From NCBI GenBank assembly GCA_047518265.1, contig JAKZRG010000060.1:1-64000 (forward strand): a DNA stretch of 64,000 bases. The letters run 5' to 3'. Origin of the DNA: Oceanospirillum sp047518265. Lineage in GTDB: Bacteria > Pseudomonadota > Gammaproteobacteria > Pseudomonadales > Halomonadaceae. Below are positions 26,044 through 36,175 of this stretch, in pieces. Within the stretch, counting starts at the first letter, position 1. Each line of letters opens with the position of its first letter. Position numbers and translations under genes: made by a program. The notes beneath the pieces were generated by a model. It made no database searches and was not told the origin of the DNA. It worked only from the letters and a program-made list of their open reading frames with translations.

Positions 26044-26994
26044 TTACTTACCTGCGCCCTTATTGGCCGCCAGTACGTAAAGGTATTCCAAAGCCAACGT
26101 AGCACCGGCCAGCGAGGTGATCTCTGAGTGGTCATAAGCGGGTGCCACTTCCACTACATCCATACCCACTAAATTTAAACCTTGCAGACCACGGATGGTT
26201 TTCAGCGCGCAATCCATGCTGATACCCGCCGCAACAGGGGTACCTGTACCCGGTGCAAAGGAAGGATCTAGACCATCAATATCAAAACTGACATAAACCG
26301 GCTTATCACTGACCCGATCACGGATACGCTCTAATAACGTTTTAGGGCCATGATCATTCACCCAAGAAGCATCCAGTACTTCAAATGGGTGGCCTTCCAG
26401 AGTGTAAGCTGTACGGATACCGATCTGCAGTGAGTGCTCGGTATCGACTAAACCTTCTTCTACGGCATGGTGAAACAGCGTACCGTGGTCGTATTTAGTA
26501 CCACCGGAATAAGTATCCGTATGAGCATCAAAATGGATTAGAGCCACAGGGCCATGTTTTTTCGCAATAGCCCGCAGTACAGGCAAGGTAATAAAATGGT
26601 CGCCGCCAAAGGTCAGAGAGTTTTTATCTGAATCCATAATCTGGCTAATATGCGCTTCCAGATTTTCAACCATGGTTTGTGGCTCGCCATGTTTGAACAA
26701 AATATTACCGGAATCAGCCACTTTCAGGTGATCATCCAGAGCAAACTGCCAAGGCCAACGAGCGCCTTCCCAAACCAATTGTGCAGAAGCCTGACGTACA
26801 CCTTGAGGTCCAAAACGTGAACCAGGACGTCCAGATGTCGCCATATCAAACGGCACACCGCTTACCACAACTTCAGCATCTGATTCTGCGATATTGCTGA
26901 CAATAGGAAATTCCATAAAGGTCATACCTAGAGAGCCGTAAATTGGTAGATCAGCGTCTGGACCTGTAGAACCTGGAGCTTGCATATGGGACAT
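26044..26994 (-). CDS. speB: Agmatinase
   Basis: The protein has 316 residues and follows E. coli SpeB closely: VSGVPFDMATSGRPGSR, FGGDHFITLPVLRA, LIHFDAHTDTY, VSFDIDGLDPSFAPGTGTP and DVVEVAPAYDHSEIT. The His and Asp residues of GGDH, DAHTD and DIDGLD bind the two Mn ions. It cuts agmatine into putrescine and urea. ATG 26994 with GAGGTG 5 bases upstream is preferred to an in-frame TTG four codons earlier. It is monocistronic with its own terminator; potF lies downstream on the same strand. Confidence 0.92.
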   Translation of the reverse strand: MSHMQAPGSTGPDADLPIYGSLGMTFMEFPIVSNIAESDAEVVVSGVPFDMATSGRPGSRFGPQGVRQASAQLVWEGARWPWQFALDDHLKVADSGNILFKHGEPQTMVENLEAHISQIMDSDKNSLTFGGDHFITLPVLRAIAKKHGPVALIHFDAHTDTYSGGTKYDHGTLFHHAVEEGLVDTEHSLQIGIRTAYTLEGHPFEVLDASWVNDHGPKTLLERIRDRVSDKPVYVSFDIDGLDPSFAPGTGTPVAAGISMDCALKTIRGLQGLNLVGMDVVEVAPAYDHSEITSLAGATLALEYLYVLAANKGAGK

Positions 26995-27219
26995 TTCACA
27001 CCTCAAATCTTGTTCTAATCAACGTATTCTGTGTCGTGCTTCGTTGAGCACTTTTGTTACACCCAGATTAGATTCAATCGATAAATTAGTGAAACGCATG
27101 ATTTAAATATTTAAATGCACAAAATTAATAACCATTATCTTTCAATAGGTTACAGATAAATATAGAACAAAACTTATTGCAATCAGGGAGGAAAATACAG
27201 TTCTTAAGAAGAGGAATAA

Positions 27220-27257
27220 CTGAAAAGCACCCCATAGATTGCTCTGTAGAGTGCTTT
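27220..27257 (-). terminator. Terminator of the OYE-family gene
   Basis: On the minus strand AAAGCAC and GTGCTTT pair across a 20-base loop, with TTTTCAGTTATT after the stem. The loop is long, so confidence is moderate. Confidence 0.5.
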
Positions 27258-27280
27258 AGAAATCATTATTCAGGTATTCT

Positions 27281-28408
27281 CTATTTCTGCTGCGCTAAAT
27301 AACGATTACCGTTCTCTATATTGGCAATGGGCGATAACAAAGCGTAATCAAACGGTACTAATGCCTTTTTCGACTGAATAGCCTTAGGCCAGTCTGGGTT
27401 TGATAGCGCAATTTTACCTAAAGCGATAATATCCCCATGTCCTTGGTTTAGTGTACTCTCTGTTTGCTCCGGCTGATCAACCCCGCCATTGGCAATGACA
27501 GGTAGGCCACTGTATTGCTTAGCCAAAGCAGCCAATGACAGGCTGTTCTCAAAGGCCGGTTTATCCAATCGATATTCCGTGGTGTGAATAAAATCAACGC
27601 CACTCTCTCCCATTAAACTGAAGATCTCTTTTGCAGCCGCCTCACCTTCAGGCCAACGGTACTCCGTATCATTCACCTTGGTTTGAGAAAAGCGTATTCC
27701 CACTAAAAAGTCAGGACTAACCACTGCACGTATGGCACGAATTATCTCCCGATGAATACGCAGACGATTACTTAAACTGCCACCGTATTGATCCTGACGC
27801 TGGTTGGTATAGGTGGTTAAAAACTGATCCAATAAATAACCGTTTGCCCCGTGGATCTCGATGCCATCAAAGCCAGCCGATTCGGCTAATAAGGCTGCAT
27901 CAGCAAAGCCCTGCACTACATCCTTGATATTTTGTTCACTCATCTCGGTGGGCAAAGCATAATCCCCGTCACCGTAGTAAGCCGTCATCTGTTGGCCCAA
28001 CGGTTTTACCGCAGAAGGTGCTACGGTTTTATTCACGTATTGATTGTATTGAGAAATAGCACCGCCGTGAGCCAGCTGAGCAATAATAGCACCGCCGTCT
28101 TTGTGAACCCCTTGAATGGTACTGCGCCAGCTCTCCGCCTGAGCATAGTCACTCATCCCAGGTTGTTGTCGATAACACTGGCTGTAAGCCTTATCGGTAT
28201 AGAGACATTCTGTAATAATCAGACCAAAGCCACCCTTAACAAAATCATGGTAATAGCTTTGCATCTGGCTATTAGCGGTACCATCATCATTGGCACTAAC
28301 ACGGGTCATCGGTGCTACGGCTAAACGATTGCTTAGCTCAATAGATCCTATTTTGGTCGATTCAAACAGAGCGGTATGGCTAACTGAAGTATTTAATGAT
28401 TCTGTCAT
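27281..28408 (-). CDS. Old yellow enzyme family NADH:flavin oxidoreductase
   Basis: The protein has 375 residues and is a single-domain FMN barrel: LSNRLAVAPMTRVSAN, GLIITECLYTD, QLAHGGAIS, GFDGIEIHGANGYLLDQFL and NQRQDQYGGSLSNR. It probably reduces activated C=C bonds or a quinone-like compound; the substrate is not clear from sequence. The second ATG (28408), 8 bases after AAGGG, is chosen over the one at 28414, which is too close to it. It is transcribed away from a LysR regulator 170 bases upstream, which is likely to control it. Confidence 0.88.
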   Translation of the reverse strand: MTESLNTSVSHTALFESTKIGSIELSNRLAVAPMTRVSANDDGTANSQMQSYYHDFVKGGFGLIITECLYTDKAYSQCYRQQPGMSDYAQAESWRSTIQGVHKDGGAIIAQLAHGGAISQYNQYVNKTVAPSAVKPLGQQMTAYYGDGDYALPTEMSEQNIKDVVQGFADAALLAESAGFDGIEIHGANGYLLDQFLTTYTNQRQDQYGGSLSNRLRIHREIIRAIRAVVSPDFLVGIRFSQTKVNDTEYRWPEGEAAAKEIFSLMGESGVDFIHTTEYRLDKPAFENSLSLAALAKQYSGLPVIANGGVDQPEQTESTLNQGHGDIIALGKIALSNPDWPKAIQSKKALVPFDYALLSPIANIENGNRYLAQQK

Positions 28409-28579
28409 TGTCATATCCCTTATGGGTTAACGAATAAGTGGGTTAACTGAACTTGCATGCAGTTTGACAGTCATCAAAAACACTGTGAATATCGATCCAG
28501 ATTGAAAGATTAATAACTTTTTATTGAAAATAACAAACGTTCTAAGATGAGCCACTTTTAAAATGACAAACTCTTTAAG

Positions 28580-29479
28580 ATGACCAAGATTAATCAGCTC
28601 GACAGTTTGAAAGTATTTAAGACCGTTGTGGAGTCCGGTAGCTTTAGCGCTGCGGCTAAACGATTGGATATCAGTGCTGCCCGAGTGTCTAAGTCTATTG
28701 AGCGCCTAGAGGCAGAGCTGGAAACCACCCTATTTCATCGCAGTACCCGCCAGATGCAAATCACCGACAGCGGAGAAGCCTGCTATCAAAAGGCTCTGGT
28801 ATTACTAAATCAATGGACGACACTAAAAGATGAGCTGGTAGAAACTCAGGAAAAACCTAAAGGCAAGTTACGTATCAGTATTCCTATGACTTGGGGATTG
28901 AGTCAATTTGCGCCTATTCTTGCCGAATTTATGGCCGCCTATCCTGATATTCATCTGGATATCCAAATGAATGATCAGCACGTTAATGTGCTGGAGGGGG
29001 AGTATGACCTGGTTCTGCGCTTAACGCAGCAACTCAGCGATAGTAGCCTGCTCTGCCAACGTATCACCAGTTATTCGTTTATTGCTTGTGCCGCACCCGC
29101 TTATATTGAGAAACACGGCATACCTCAGCACCCTAGTGAACTGATTGAACATGATTGTCTAAGTTATAACCTACCGGGTACAGCCATTAAATGGCTATTT
29201 TATGACGGAAAGAAATCGTTAGAAGTGCATATGGAACCCAAGCTAAAATCCAATAACAGCCAGCTTTTCCATGGAGCCTTACTGGCCGGTTTAGGGATTT
29301 GTCAGGTGCCGGAATTTCTGGTTACTGACGATATTGCCAGTGGCCGTTTAGTGCCCATACTGCAGGAGTTCGATGCCCCAATATTAAACTTGTATACCCT
29401 ACGCCCCAAAGACCGTAGAGCCACCTATCGATTAAAACTGTTGAATGATTTTTTGCAGCGGCATTTAAAAAAAGACTGA
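28580..29479 (+). CDS. LysR-family transcriptional regulator
   Basis: The protein has 299 residues. The N-terminal winged HTH is plain (LKVFKTVVESGSFSAAAKR, then SRAVSKSIERLE-like RVSKSIERLEAELETTLFHR). A periplasmic-binding-type effector domain follows (from PKGKLRISIPMTWGLSQFAP). It resembles DhcR/CrgA-like LysR proteins that control reductases. It is divergent from the OYE gene, so that gene is its likely target, with the operator expected in 28415-28579. Confidence 0.9.
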   Translation: MTKINQLDSLKVFKTVVESGSFSAAAKRLDISAARVSKSIERLEAELETTLFHRSTRQMQITDSGEACYQKALVLLNQWTTLKDELVETQEKPKGKLRISIPMTWGLSQFAPILAEFMAAYPDIHLDIQMNDQHVNVLEGEYDLVLRLTQQLSDSSLLCQRITSYSFIACAAPAYIEKHGIPQHPSELIEHDCLSYNLPGTAIKWLFYDGKKSLEVHMEPKLKSNNSQLFHGALLAGLGICQVPEFLVTDDIASGRLVPILQEFDAPILNLYTLRPKDRRATYRLKLLNDFLQRHLKKD

Positions 29480-29557
29480 TTGATACATACCTAAGGAGTC
29501 TCTGAAAAAGTCATCGTCCCTTCAGAACACTCCTGACATGCTTTTCCCTATACCGGT

Positions 29558-30859
29558 TCATCCACCCCAAACTAATCGAGCCCTTACGCCATTATCTCTA
29601 TGTTCCAATTCCAATGGCCACTGCATACGTTCGCAGATTTGCTGTACCATCATCAGGCCCAAACCAAAACTGTCGTCACTGTCCCCATGGGCCGTACCAC
29701 TGTCTTGATTTTCGATCTGCAAGGAATCCTGAGTTAGGGTAAAACTTACCTGCCCTTCCTGAGTATGCTGAAAGGCATTGCGAATCAAGTTAGCTAAGAC
29801 GATGCGTAAAGGGGTGACGGGTAATTCGATAGGATGGACCTCTTCGGAAAAATCACAAGTCATAGTGACGGGCTTATCATCCAGAAGATATTTTAAGTCC
29901 TCGATAATCTCTTCCAGAAATACTGTTGGCTGGATGACTGAAGTTTGAGGCGCCGCTTCATTTTCTCGACTTAACCATAACAGGGTCTCGATCAATTGCT
30001 GCATGCCTTTATTGGCCCGATTAATACGGCCCAAAGGTCGCCCCATGATCTCGTCGTAACCCATTTTATCCAACAGTTCCATATTCGCTCGTACCACAGC
30101 GATAGGCGTACGCAGTTCATGGCTGGCATTACGTAAAAAACGATGTTCTCGCTCTAACAGTCTGGAAATACGATCAAAAGCACCGTGTAGCTGGTGACCA
30201 ATGCTATTGAGTTCCTGATAACGAAAGTCCGGTATCTCCTGATTTATATTTTCCATAGATAGCTGTTCTGCCCACACCGCCAGTGCATTGGTATAACGTT
30301 GCATTCGGCGATTAAAAAACCAGACAATCAGTACCATCAGGGAAATAAAGATGCCGCCCACTACAAAGATTTTGTAGAAATGAACATCAAATTCTTTTTT
30401 CTCTCTTTCAGTTAGTAAGTCAGCATCATGGTCGGTAATAGCATACAAACGTTTACCATCAGCTAGGACAAGGCTTTGCCCCACAATATAACGAGCCCCC
30501 TCCCATTCTCGATGCCCATTAGGGCTCCAATCCACATCAATAACCTCACCGCTATCCATCTCCTCCTGAGTAATCACCTGTTGAAAAAACTCCGGCATGG
30601 ATTGCCAATCATCAATACGGAAATAAAAGGTCTGTGAACTGGGTAAAGGTGTCGTTGGATCTAGCGCATATTTTTTAGCAAACTCTCGCATCTCTACTCG
30701 AAGCGTGACATGTGCTGTTTCCGCAAATCCCCGTTCATAATAAAAGGTCAGCAGCAGGGTATAAAAGCAGGCCGAGAACAGCGTTAAACCAAGAATATAG
30801 ATGCTTAATTCACGGCGTAGGGTACGACGAGCGATACGGCGAGAAGCGGATTTATTCAT
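29558..30859 (-). CDS. Sensor histidine kinase of the RND efflux operon
   Basis: The protein has 433 residues, with membrane segments near residues 20-42 and 150-172 flanking a periplasmic domain of about 105 residues. HisKA has FLRNASHELRTPIAVVRANM; HATPase has LANLIRNAFQHTQEG, then DDSFGLGLMMVQQI. ATG 30859, with AAGGG at a suitable distance (the end of the upstream gene), is preferred to TTG 30865. It is the last gene of the operon and would phosphorylate the regulator encoded just before it. The sensed signal is unknown; control of the pump is inferred from gene order. Confidence 0.9.
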   Translation of the reverse strand: MNKSASRRIARRTLRRELSIYILGLTLFSACFYTLLLTFYYERGFAETAHVTLRVEMREFAKKYALDPTTPLPSSQTFYFRIDDWQSMPEFFQQVITQEEMDSGEVIDVDWSPNGHREWEGARYIVGQSLVLADGKRLYAITDHDADLLTEREKKEFDVHFYKIFVVGGIFISLMVLIVWFFNRRMQRYTNALAVWAEQLSMENINQEIPDFRYQELNSIGHQLHGAFDRISRLLEREHRFLRNASHELRTPIAVVRANMELLDKMGYDEIMGRPLGRINRANKGMQQLIETLLWLSRENEAAPQTSVIQPTVFLEEIIEDLKYLLDDKPVTMTCDFSEEVHPIELPVTPLRIVLANLIRNAFQHTQEGQVSFTLTQDSLQIENQDSGTAHGDSDDSFGLGLMMVQQICERMQWPLELEHRDNGVRARLVWGG

Positions 30860-30865
30860 AATCAA

Positions 30866-31549
30866 TTACCCTTCGACCTTAACCACAAACCCTTGTCCCG
30901 GTAAGGTATGAATCAAGTTGCTCTCAAAGGGTTTATCCACCTGCTGGCGTAAATTGTACATATGCACCTTCAAGCTATTGGTGTCCGGTACATCATCCGG
31001 CCAAACGGTATTTTCAAGGGTTTGTCGTGTGACCACAGAGGGACTGGCGCGCATAAGGGTTTCCAATAAAACCCAGCCTGTGGGTGTCAGCTTCAGGGTT
31101 TGGCCGTTACGAGTGGCGATTTTGCTTTGCAGGTCTAAGGTCAAATCCGCTACCGTCAGTTTTTGCACCTGCCCACTGCGGCGCTTACTTAGCGCCATCA
31201 CCCGGACTACCAGTTCTTCCAGTGCAAAGGGTTTTACCAGATAGTCATCGGTTCCCGCATTAAAACCGGCGACTTTATCATCCAGAGTATCCCGTGCGGT
31301 AAGCATCAAAACAGGAGTATCGATACCCTTCTCCCGCAGTTTTTCACATACCGTTAGGCCATCCATACGGGGTAACATAAGATCCAGCAGTATCACATCA
31401 TAAGGATTCTCGCTGGCCAAGGTTAACCCGGCCTGACCGTTATAGGCATGATCACAGGTGATGCGCTCCAGTAGCAGATAATCTGCTACAGAAGCGGCCA
31501 GATCTCGATCATCTTCCACCAACAACACATTCAGTGGCGTTTGCGTCAT
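30866..31549 (-). CDS. OmpR/PhoB-family response regulator
   Basis: The protein has 227 residues. The receiver has LLVEDDRDLAASV, the phospho-acceptor Asp in DVILLDLMLPRMDG (near residue 55) and KPF. The C-terminal winged helix has LTPTGWVLLETLMR, then RQTLENTVWPDDVPDTNSLK. The ATG overlaps the stop of the RND gene (TAATG), so translation is coupled. It is probably the transcriptional regulator of this efflux operon. Confidence 0.93.
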   Translation of the reverse strand: MTQTPLNVLLVEDDRDLAASVADYLLLERITCDHAYNGQAGLTLASENPYDVILLDLMLPRMDGLTVCEKLREKGIDTPVLMLTARDTLDDKVAGFNAGTDDYLVKPFALEELVVRVMALSKRRSGQVQKLTVADLTLDLQSKIATRNGQTLKLTPTGWVLLETLMRASPSVVTRQTLENTVWPDDVPDTNSLKVHMYNLRQQVDKPFESNLIHTLPGQGFVVKVEG

Positions 31550-34500
31550 TACACGGGCTCCATCTGTTCGGCAGTCAGTAACGGCTTTTTAGTCGCACCT
31601 TGTCTTTTAGTCCCTGCCTTTTTAAACCAATTGGCAGGCGTTAAATCCTCACTGATCAGCACCAGCGCTGGAATTAGAATCAGGGTGATCATGGTAGCAA
31701 ACAAAATACCGTATCCCATAGCGATGGCAGCAGGTATCAGGAACTGTGCCTGGGCTGATGTTTCTGCAATCAAGGGCATTAGACCAGCATAAGTCGTTAT
31801 AGAGGTCAGAATAATTGCCCGCATACGACTGCTACCGGCTCGTACCATGGCCAGTTTTGGCGGCAACCCTTCCCCTCTTAATTCATTGTAGCGACTGATC
31901 AGCAAGAGACTGTCGTTTACCACCACACCGGATAGCGCCAAAATACCAAACAGCGACAAGATACTCAGAGGAATTCCGTGCAACCAATGGCCTAGCAGCG
32001 CACCAACAATACCAAAGGGAATGGCGCTCATAATCATCAAAGGCTGTACATAAGACTTCAAAGGAATCGCCAACAGAGCATAAATGGCAATCAGCGCCAG
32101 AATAAACGCCGTTTGTAGAGACGCGGTGGTTTCTGCTTCTTCCTGAGCCTCACCGGCCAGATTCACCGTTAGATCCGGGTACTGTTTCTGTAGATCCGCG
32201 AGTAAACCGGATTCCATAGCGGCCAAGATCTCTGCCGGAGACGCCAATGATTTGTCTACGTCCGCTGAGATCACCGCCACTCGGCTGCGATCAATACGCT
32301 CAATCTCATTTTGTACATAACGGGACTCAATCACTGCCACACTGCTGATGGGTAGGATCTGACCATTAGCGGTACGAATCCGAGCTTTTTGTAAGCTCTC
32401 GATACTGCGACGATCCTGATCGGGATAACGCAGTTTCACCTTAACTTCATCTGGGCCACGCTGAATACGCTGAATCTCATAACCCTGATAGGCGTACTGA
32501 ATCTGGCTGGCGATATCCGCTACGGTTAAGCCTAGGGCCTGACCTTCTGGCAGCAAACGTAGATCAATCTGAGCCTGCCCCGCCTTCATACTGTTTTGAA
32601 TACCGGAAACACCGTTAAACTTGCTTAACCCTTTCCGTACCTCAACACCGACGGCTGTTAGAGTCGCGCTGCTTTCTGAGCGTAATTCGATGCTGATATC
32701 GTCCGCCCCCTCCCAGGAGGTGATAAATTTCAGCTTGCGCGCCCCTTCCAGAGGGCCAATTTTCTGAGCCCACAGGTCTGCAATTTCCTGAGTACCAAAA
32801 GGGCGCTCTGTGCGAGGAGATAAACCGGCAATAATAGACGCACTTTTACTGTCTGCGATGGTCATGAGACTAGGCATCGGTTCCTGAGTCAGGCCATATT
32901 CCTGCATTAGCTGTCGATTCATCTCCAGCGCTACCTGCTCAATCTGCACCGCTTGTTGATGCACCAAACCGTAACCGGCATCATCTTCCAGCTCCAGACT
33001 GACCTCAATAAAATCACTGGGGATATCTGGGAAAAATACCGCACGAACCTGACCGGAAGGCACCATGCCCGCCACCAGAATGAAGATCGCCAAGGCCACC
33101 ATCAGCGTGGCATAACGGAATTTCAATACTTTATGAATAAAAGGACGATAGATCTTGCGAGTAAACCAGATAAGACTGCCACTCACTCCACCCTGTAACC
33201 ATGCCCAAACACGTTTGATCGGGTTACGGGTGGGCTCGGACTCCATCTTCAGATGGGCCAAATGTGCAGGCAAAATAAGTTTGGATTCTACCAACGAGAA
33301 AAACAGACAGAAGGCCGCGGCAAAGGCAAAAAAGCTAAAGATTTTACCCATTTCCCCTTCGACCAGAGTCAACGCCATAAAAGCCACAATAGTGGTCAAT
33401 ACACCAAAGACCGTTGGCACCGCGACTCGTTGTGCGCCCTTAATGGTGGACTTCAGACTGGCGCCTTCTTTTTCCCGAGCGGTATAGATACTTTCCCCCA
33501 CCACAACCGCATCATCCACCACAATACCCAGGGCAATAATAAAGCCAAAGGTGGTCAGTTCATTCAGGGTAAAGTCAAAAATCCCCGGCCCCATCAGCAA
33601 CATGGCACCAGCAAAAATAACAGGAAGACCAGCACCTACCCAGATTGCCACACGCACATTTAGAAACAGCGCTAACAGCAGCATGACCAGACCAATACCC
33701 ATCAGGCTGTTATCCAGCAACAGGTTTAAACGACTGGCAATATAGGTGCTTTGATCATTCCAAATATCCGCCTTAATACCCTGAGGCATCTGCTGACGAA
33801 AAGCATCAACTTCTAAGGCCACCTGCTTAGAGATCTGCATAATGTCCGAGCTGTTATACATCTTCACATCCAGACCAATAGCAGTCTGGCTGTTATAGCG
33901 AGATAAAACAGGACTCTGTTCAAAACCATCGTTAACCACCGCCACATCGGACAGTAACAAACGCTGACCGGTAGAGGTTTCTTTAATCAGGATATTTTCA
34001 AACTCACGCTGGCGATAACGCTGATGATCCGCCTTAACAATCAGATTACCGTCAGGGCTGAATAGCTCACCACCGGCAGTGGTTAAAGAAGACGCTGCGA
34101 CCCGTTCGGCTACTTCTGCAATGGATAGGTTGTAAGCCTGTAAACGCCCCTCATCCATCTGAATCACAATTTCAGGGGTACGATGACCGTAATAGTTCAC
34201 CCGCTCAACAGTCGGGTTGGCTAATAGTTTCTGGCGTAGACGACGGGCGGTTTCCTGTAGAACATCTGCATCCGCATCACCGTATAGATGAATACTGACC
34301 GCATCTTCCAAATAAGTTTCCTGAGTAATGATGGGGCGTTCTGCGGACTCCGGCAGAGTGGCAATACCATCAACCCGGTTTTTCAGATCCCGATATAAAA
34401 GATCCAGATCATAACCACTGATACGCTCCACCGTGACATAAGCACCACTGCCATCCGAGGTACTGGAGATCTTTTTAATGCCCTGCACACCTTGTAGGGC

Positions 34501-34725
34501 TTCTTCCAGTTTGACCGTCACACCTTCTTCAGCAGAACGGGCAGAACCACTGTCATAAGACACAGTGATACTGATGGAGTTAGGCGGCAGGGGTGGAAAT
34601 GCCTCTACCCTAAGGTTCAGAGCGGTCATAATGCCCGCCACCAGAATCAGCAGCATTAATAGATTGGCAGCAACCGGGTTACGGGCAAACCACGCTACCC
34701 AACCCTGATGGGTTTTATCCGTCAT
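31549..34725 (-). CDS. RND-family efflux pump, inner-membrane subunit
   Basis: The protein has 1058 residues and is a full-length RND transporter: an N-terminal membrane helix (AANLLMLLILVAGIMTALNL), a porter domain, helices 2-6 with GFIIALGIVVDDAVVVGESI (containing the proton-relay Asp pair) and a second half that repeats the plan (LFGILALSGVVVNDSLLLI). It is of the HAE-1/CzcA-like multidrug class. ATG 34725, inside the end of the membrane fusion gene, is chosen because GAGG lies 9 bases upstream; an in-frame GTG three codons earlier abuts that motif. Substrates cannot be read from the sequence. Confidence 0.93.
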   Translation of the reverse strand: MTDKTHQGWVAWFARNPVAANLLMLLILVAGIMTALNLRVEAFPPLPPNSISITVSYDSGSARSAEEGVTVKLEEALQGVQGIKKISSTSDGSGAYVTVERISGYDLDLLYRDLKNRVDGIATLPESAERPIITQETYLEDAVSIHLYGDADADVLQETARRLRQKLLANPTVERVNYYGHRTPEIVIQMDEGRLQAYNLSIAEVAERVAASSLTTAGGELFSPDGNLIVKADHQRYRQREFENILIKETSTGQRLLLSDVAVVNDGFEQSPVLSRYNSQTAIGLDVKMYNSSDIMQISKQVALEVDAFRQQMPQGIKADIWNDQSTYIASRLNLLLDNSLMGIGLVMLLLALFLNVRVAIWVGAGLPVIFAGAMLLMGPGIFDFTLNELTTFGFIIALGIVVDDAVVVGESIYTAREKEGASLKSTIKGAQRVAVPTVFGVLTTIVAFMALTLVEGEMGKIFSFFAFAAAFCLFFSLVESKLILPAHLAHLKMESEPTRNPIKRVWAWLQGGVSGSLIWFTRKIYRPFIHKVLKFRYATLMVALAIFILVAGMVPSGQVRAVFFPDIPSDFIEVSLELEDDAGYGLVHQQAVQIEQVALEMNRQLMQEYGLTQEPMPSLMTIADSKSASIIAGLSPRTERPFGTQEIADLWAQKIGPLEGARKLKFITSWEGADDISIELRSESSATLTAVGVEVRKGLSKFNGVSGIQNSMKAGQAQIDLRLLPEGQALGLTVADIASQIQYAYQGYEIQRIQRGPDEVKVKLRYPDQDRRSIESLQKARIRTANGQILPISSVAVIESRYVQNEIERIDRSRVAVISADVDKSLASPAEILAAMESGLLADLQKQYPDLTVNLAGEAQEEAETTASLQTAFILALIAIYALLAIPLKSYVQPLMIMSAIPFGIVGALLGHWLHGIPLSILSLFGILALSGVVVNDSLLLISRYNELRGEGLPPKLAMVRAGSSRMRAIILTSITTYAGLMPLIAETSAQAQFLIPAAIAMGYGILFATMITLILIPALVLISEDLTPANWFKKAGTKRQGATKKPLLTAEQMEPV

Positions 34726-36031
34726 AACGATCACCCTCTACATCAGTTACAGCGGCAGAATCAACCTTTACACCCTCAGCATTTACTCCTTCTACCTTCA
34801 TGCCCGGCAGATAACTGGCCAAAGGTTTACGTACTAACTGCAACTGCTCTGGCAGATTGCCCTGCGCAATATAAAACTGACTGGTACTTGTTTTAGTATG
34901 CTGACTTGTAGTTTTCTTGCTTATAACACCCTTACCGGTAACGCTCTTTCCAGTAAACAACGGAGTCACCTTCTGTCGCTTTAAACCATCCTCGGTCAAA
35001 AACCAGATATAACTATCAGCCGTTAACGCCGAAACCGGAATGGCAAACAAGTTATCCAGCTCACGGCCCTGAATAGATACATCCACAAAACTACCGGTTA
35101 ACAGTGGTGTTTTTTGCTGTAACGGCTGATCCACACTGACAATTAATTCCCGTAAACGGGTCTGATTATCCAATAAACGGCTGGCTCGGCTAATCTGTCC
35201 TTGCCAGGTGCTTGTCATCTCTTGAGATGCATCAAACGACGCCGTTTTACTCGGCAAAGCATCCAGGGATAACTGGGCCCGACGGTTTAACGCCACCGCC
35301 ATGCCTTTAGGATTCTCTGGCAGTAACTGCCACTCCTGAGCCGATAGCGATAACACCACTTCGGCCTGTTCGCTGGAACGCAATTGAGATAACTCAACCC
35401 CTGCATCCACATAACTGCCCACGGCAACATTGCGCGAAACCACAACCGCAGAAAAAGGGGCTTTCAGTTCCGTTAATGCCAGATCATGACGGGCTTTCTT
35501 CAAACTCGCCGCCGCCGCACGATAACGGGCCTTAGCCGCTTGTAACTGAGGTTTACGAAGTACCAAAGCACTGGCTTGTTCTTTTAACCCGGCTCTGCGC
35601 CAATCTTTTTCAGCTTGAGCGCTTTGACGTTTTTCCTGCAATAACGCCAGTTCTGCATCAGCCACATCTTGCTCTGCCAGAGCCACCGCTGCTTGATATT
35701 CCACAGGATCGATCCTAAGCAATACATCACCGGCATTAACCACAGCGCCCTTCACAAACTGAGGACTACGCCAGATCACCCGACCGCTTACATTACTGCT
35801 CAGACCAATCTCATCTACCGCCGTTACTTCACCGTAAGCCTGAATCTTCGCCTGATGACGACCCGCTTGAACCGGAATGACCGTCACCCGAGGAATAGAT
35901 ACCGCCTCTTCCCACTGTTCCGGTTCCGGTTGGTTGCTAATGGCATAATCCGTATACATCATCGCACCGGGAATGGCGGCGATAGCCACAGCAGTCACCA
36001 GAGCGGTTTTCAAAAATGACTTTTTATTCAT
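34715..36031 (-). CDS. RND efflux membrane fusion protein (periplasmic adaptor)
   Basis: The protein has 438 residues with an N-terminal membrane anchor (residues 7-27). A barrel/lipoyl half (IQAYGEVTAVDEIGLSSNVS, then GDVLLRIDPVEYQAAVAL) is followed by an alpha-helical hairpin rich in Ala, Glu and Arg (95-150), the second lipoyl half (LTELKAPFSAVVVSRNVAVG) and beta-barrel domains. It bridges pump and outer-membrane channel. It overlaps the RND gene by 11 bases. Confidence 0.92.
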   Translation of the reverse strand: MNKKSFLKTALVTAVAIAAIPGAMMYTDYAISNQPEPEQWEEAVSIPRVTVIPVQAGRHQAKIQAYGEVTAVDEIGLSSNVSGRVIWRSPQFVKGAVVNAGDVLLRIDPVEYQAAVALAEQDVADAELALLQEKRQSAQAEKDWRRAGLKEQASALVLRKPQLQAAKARYRAAAASLKKARHDLALTELKAPFSAVVVSRNVAVGSYVDAGVELSQLRSSEQAEVVLSLSAQEWQLLPENPKGMAVALNRRAQLSLDALPSKTASFDASQEMTSTWQGQISRASRLLDNQTRLRELIVSVDQPLQQKTPLLTGSFVDVSIQGRELDNLFAIPVSALTADSYIWFLTEDGLKRQKVTPLFTGKSVTGKGVISKKTTSQHTKTSTSQFYIAQGNLPEQLQLVRKPLASYLPGMKVEGVNAEGVKVDSAAVTDVEGDRYDG

Positions 36032-36075
36032 AACTGGACTCTTTGTTTAATCGCTCAGGGCTGTCTTTTTTACAC

Positions 36076-36162
36076 GTAGGTCGGAAAAGCCGGAGGCGCC
36101 TTCCGACAATAAAGGTGCGCCGATAACTAGGCGTCGGATGGCGCTTCGCTTATCCAACCTAC
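36076..36162. repeat. Pair of diverged palindromic repeats within the efflux operon
   Basis: A 32-base unit at 36076-36107 (GTAGGTCGGAAAAGCCGGAG...) faces a related 30-base unit at 36133-36162 (GTCGGATGGCGC...AACCTAC). They can form a large hairpin in the transcript between the outer-membrane and membrane-fusion genes. They belong to the family also found at 24484 and 38914. Confidence 0.6.
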
Positions 36163-36175
36163 TCTGGCCAAGGTG

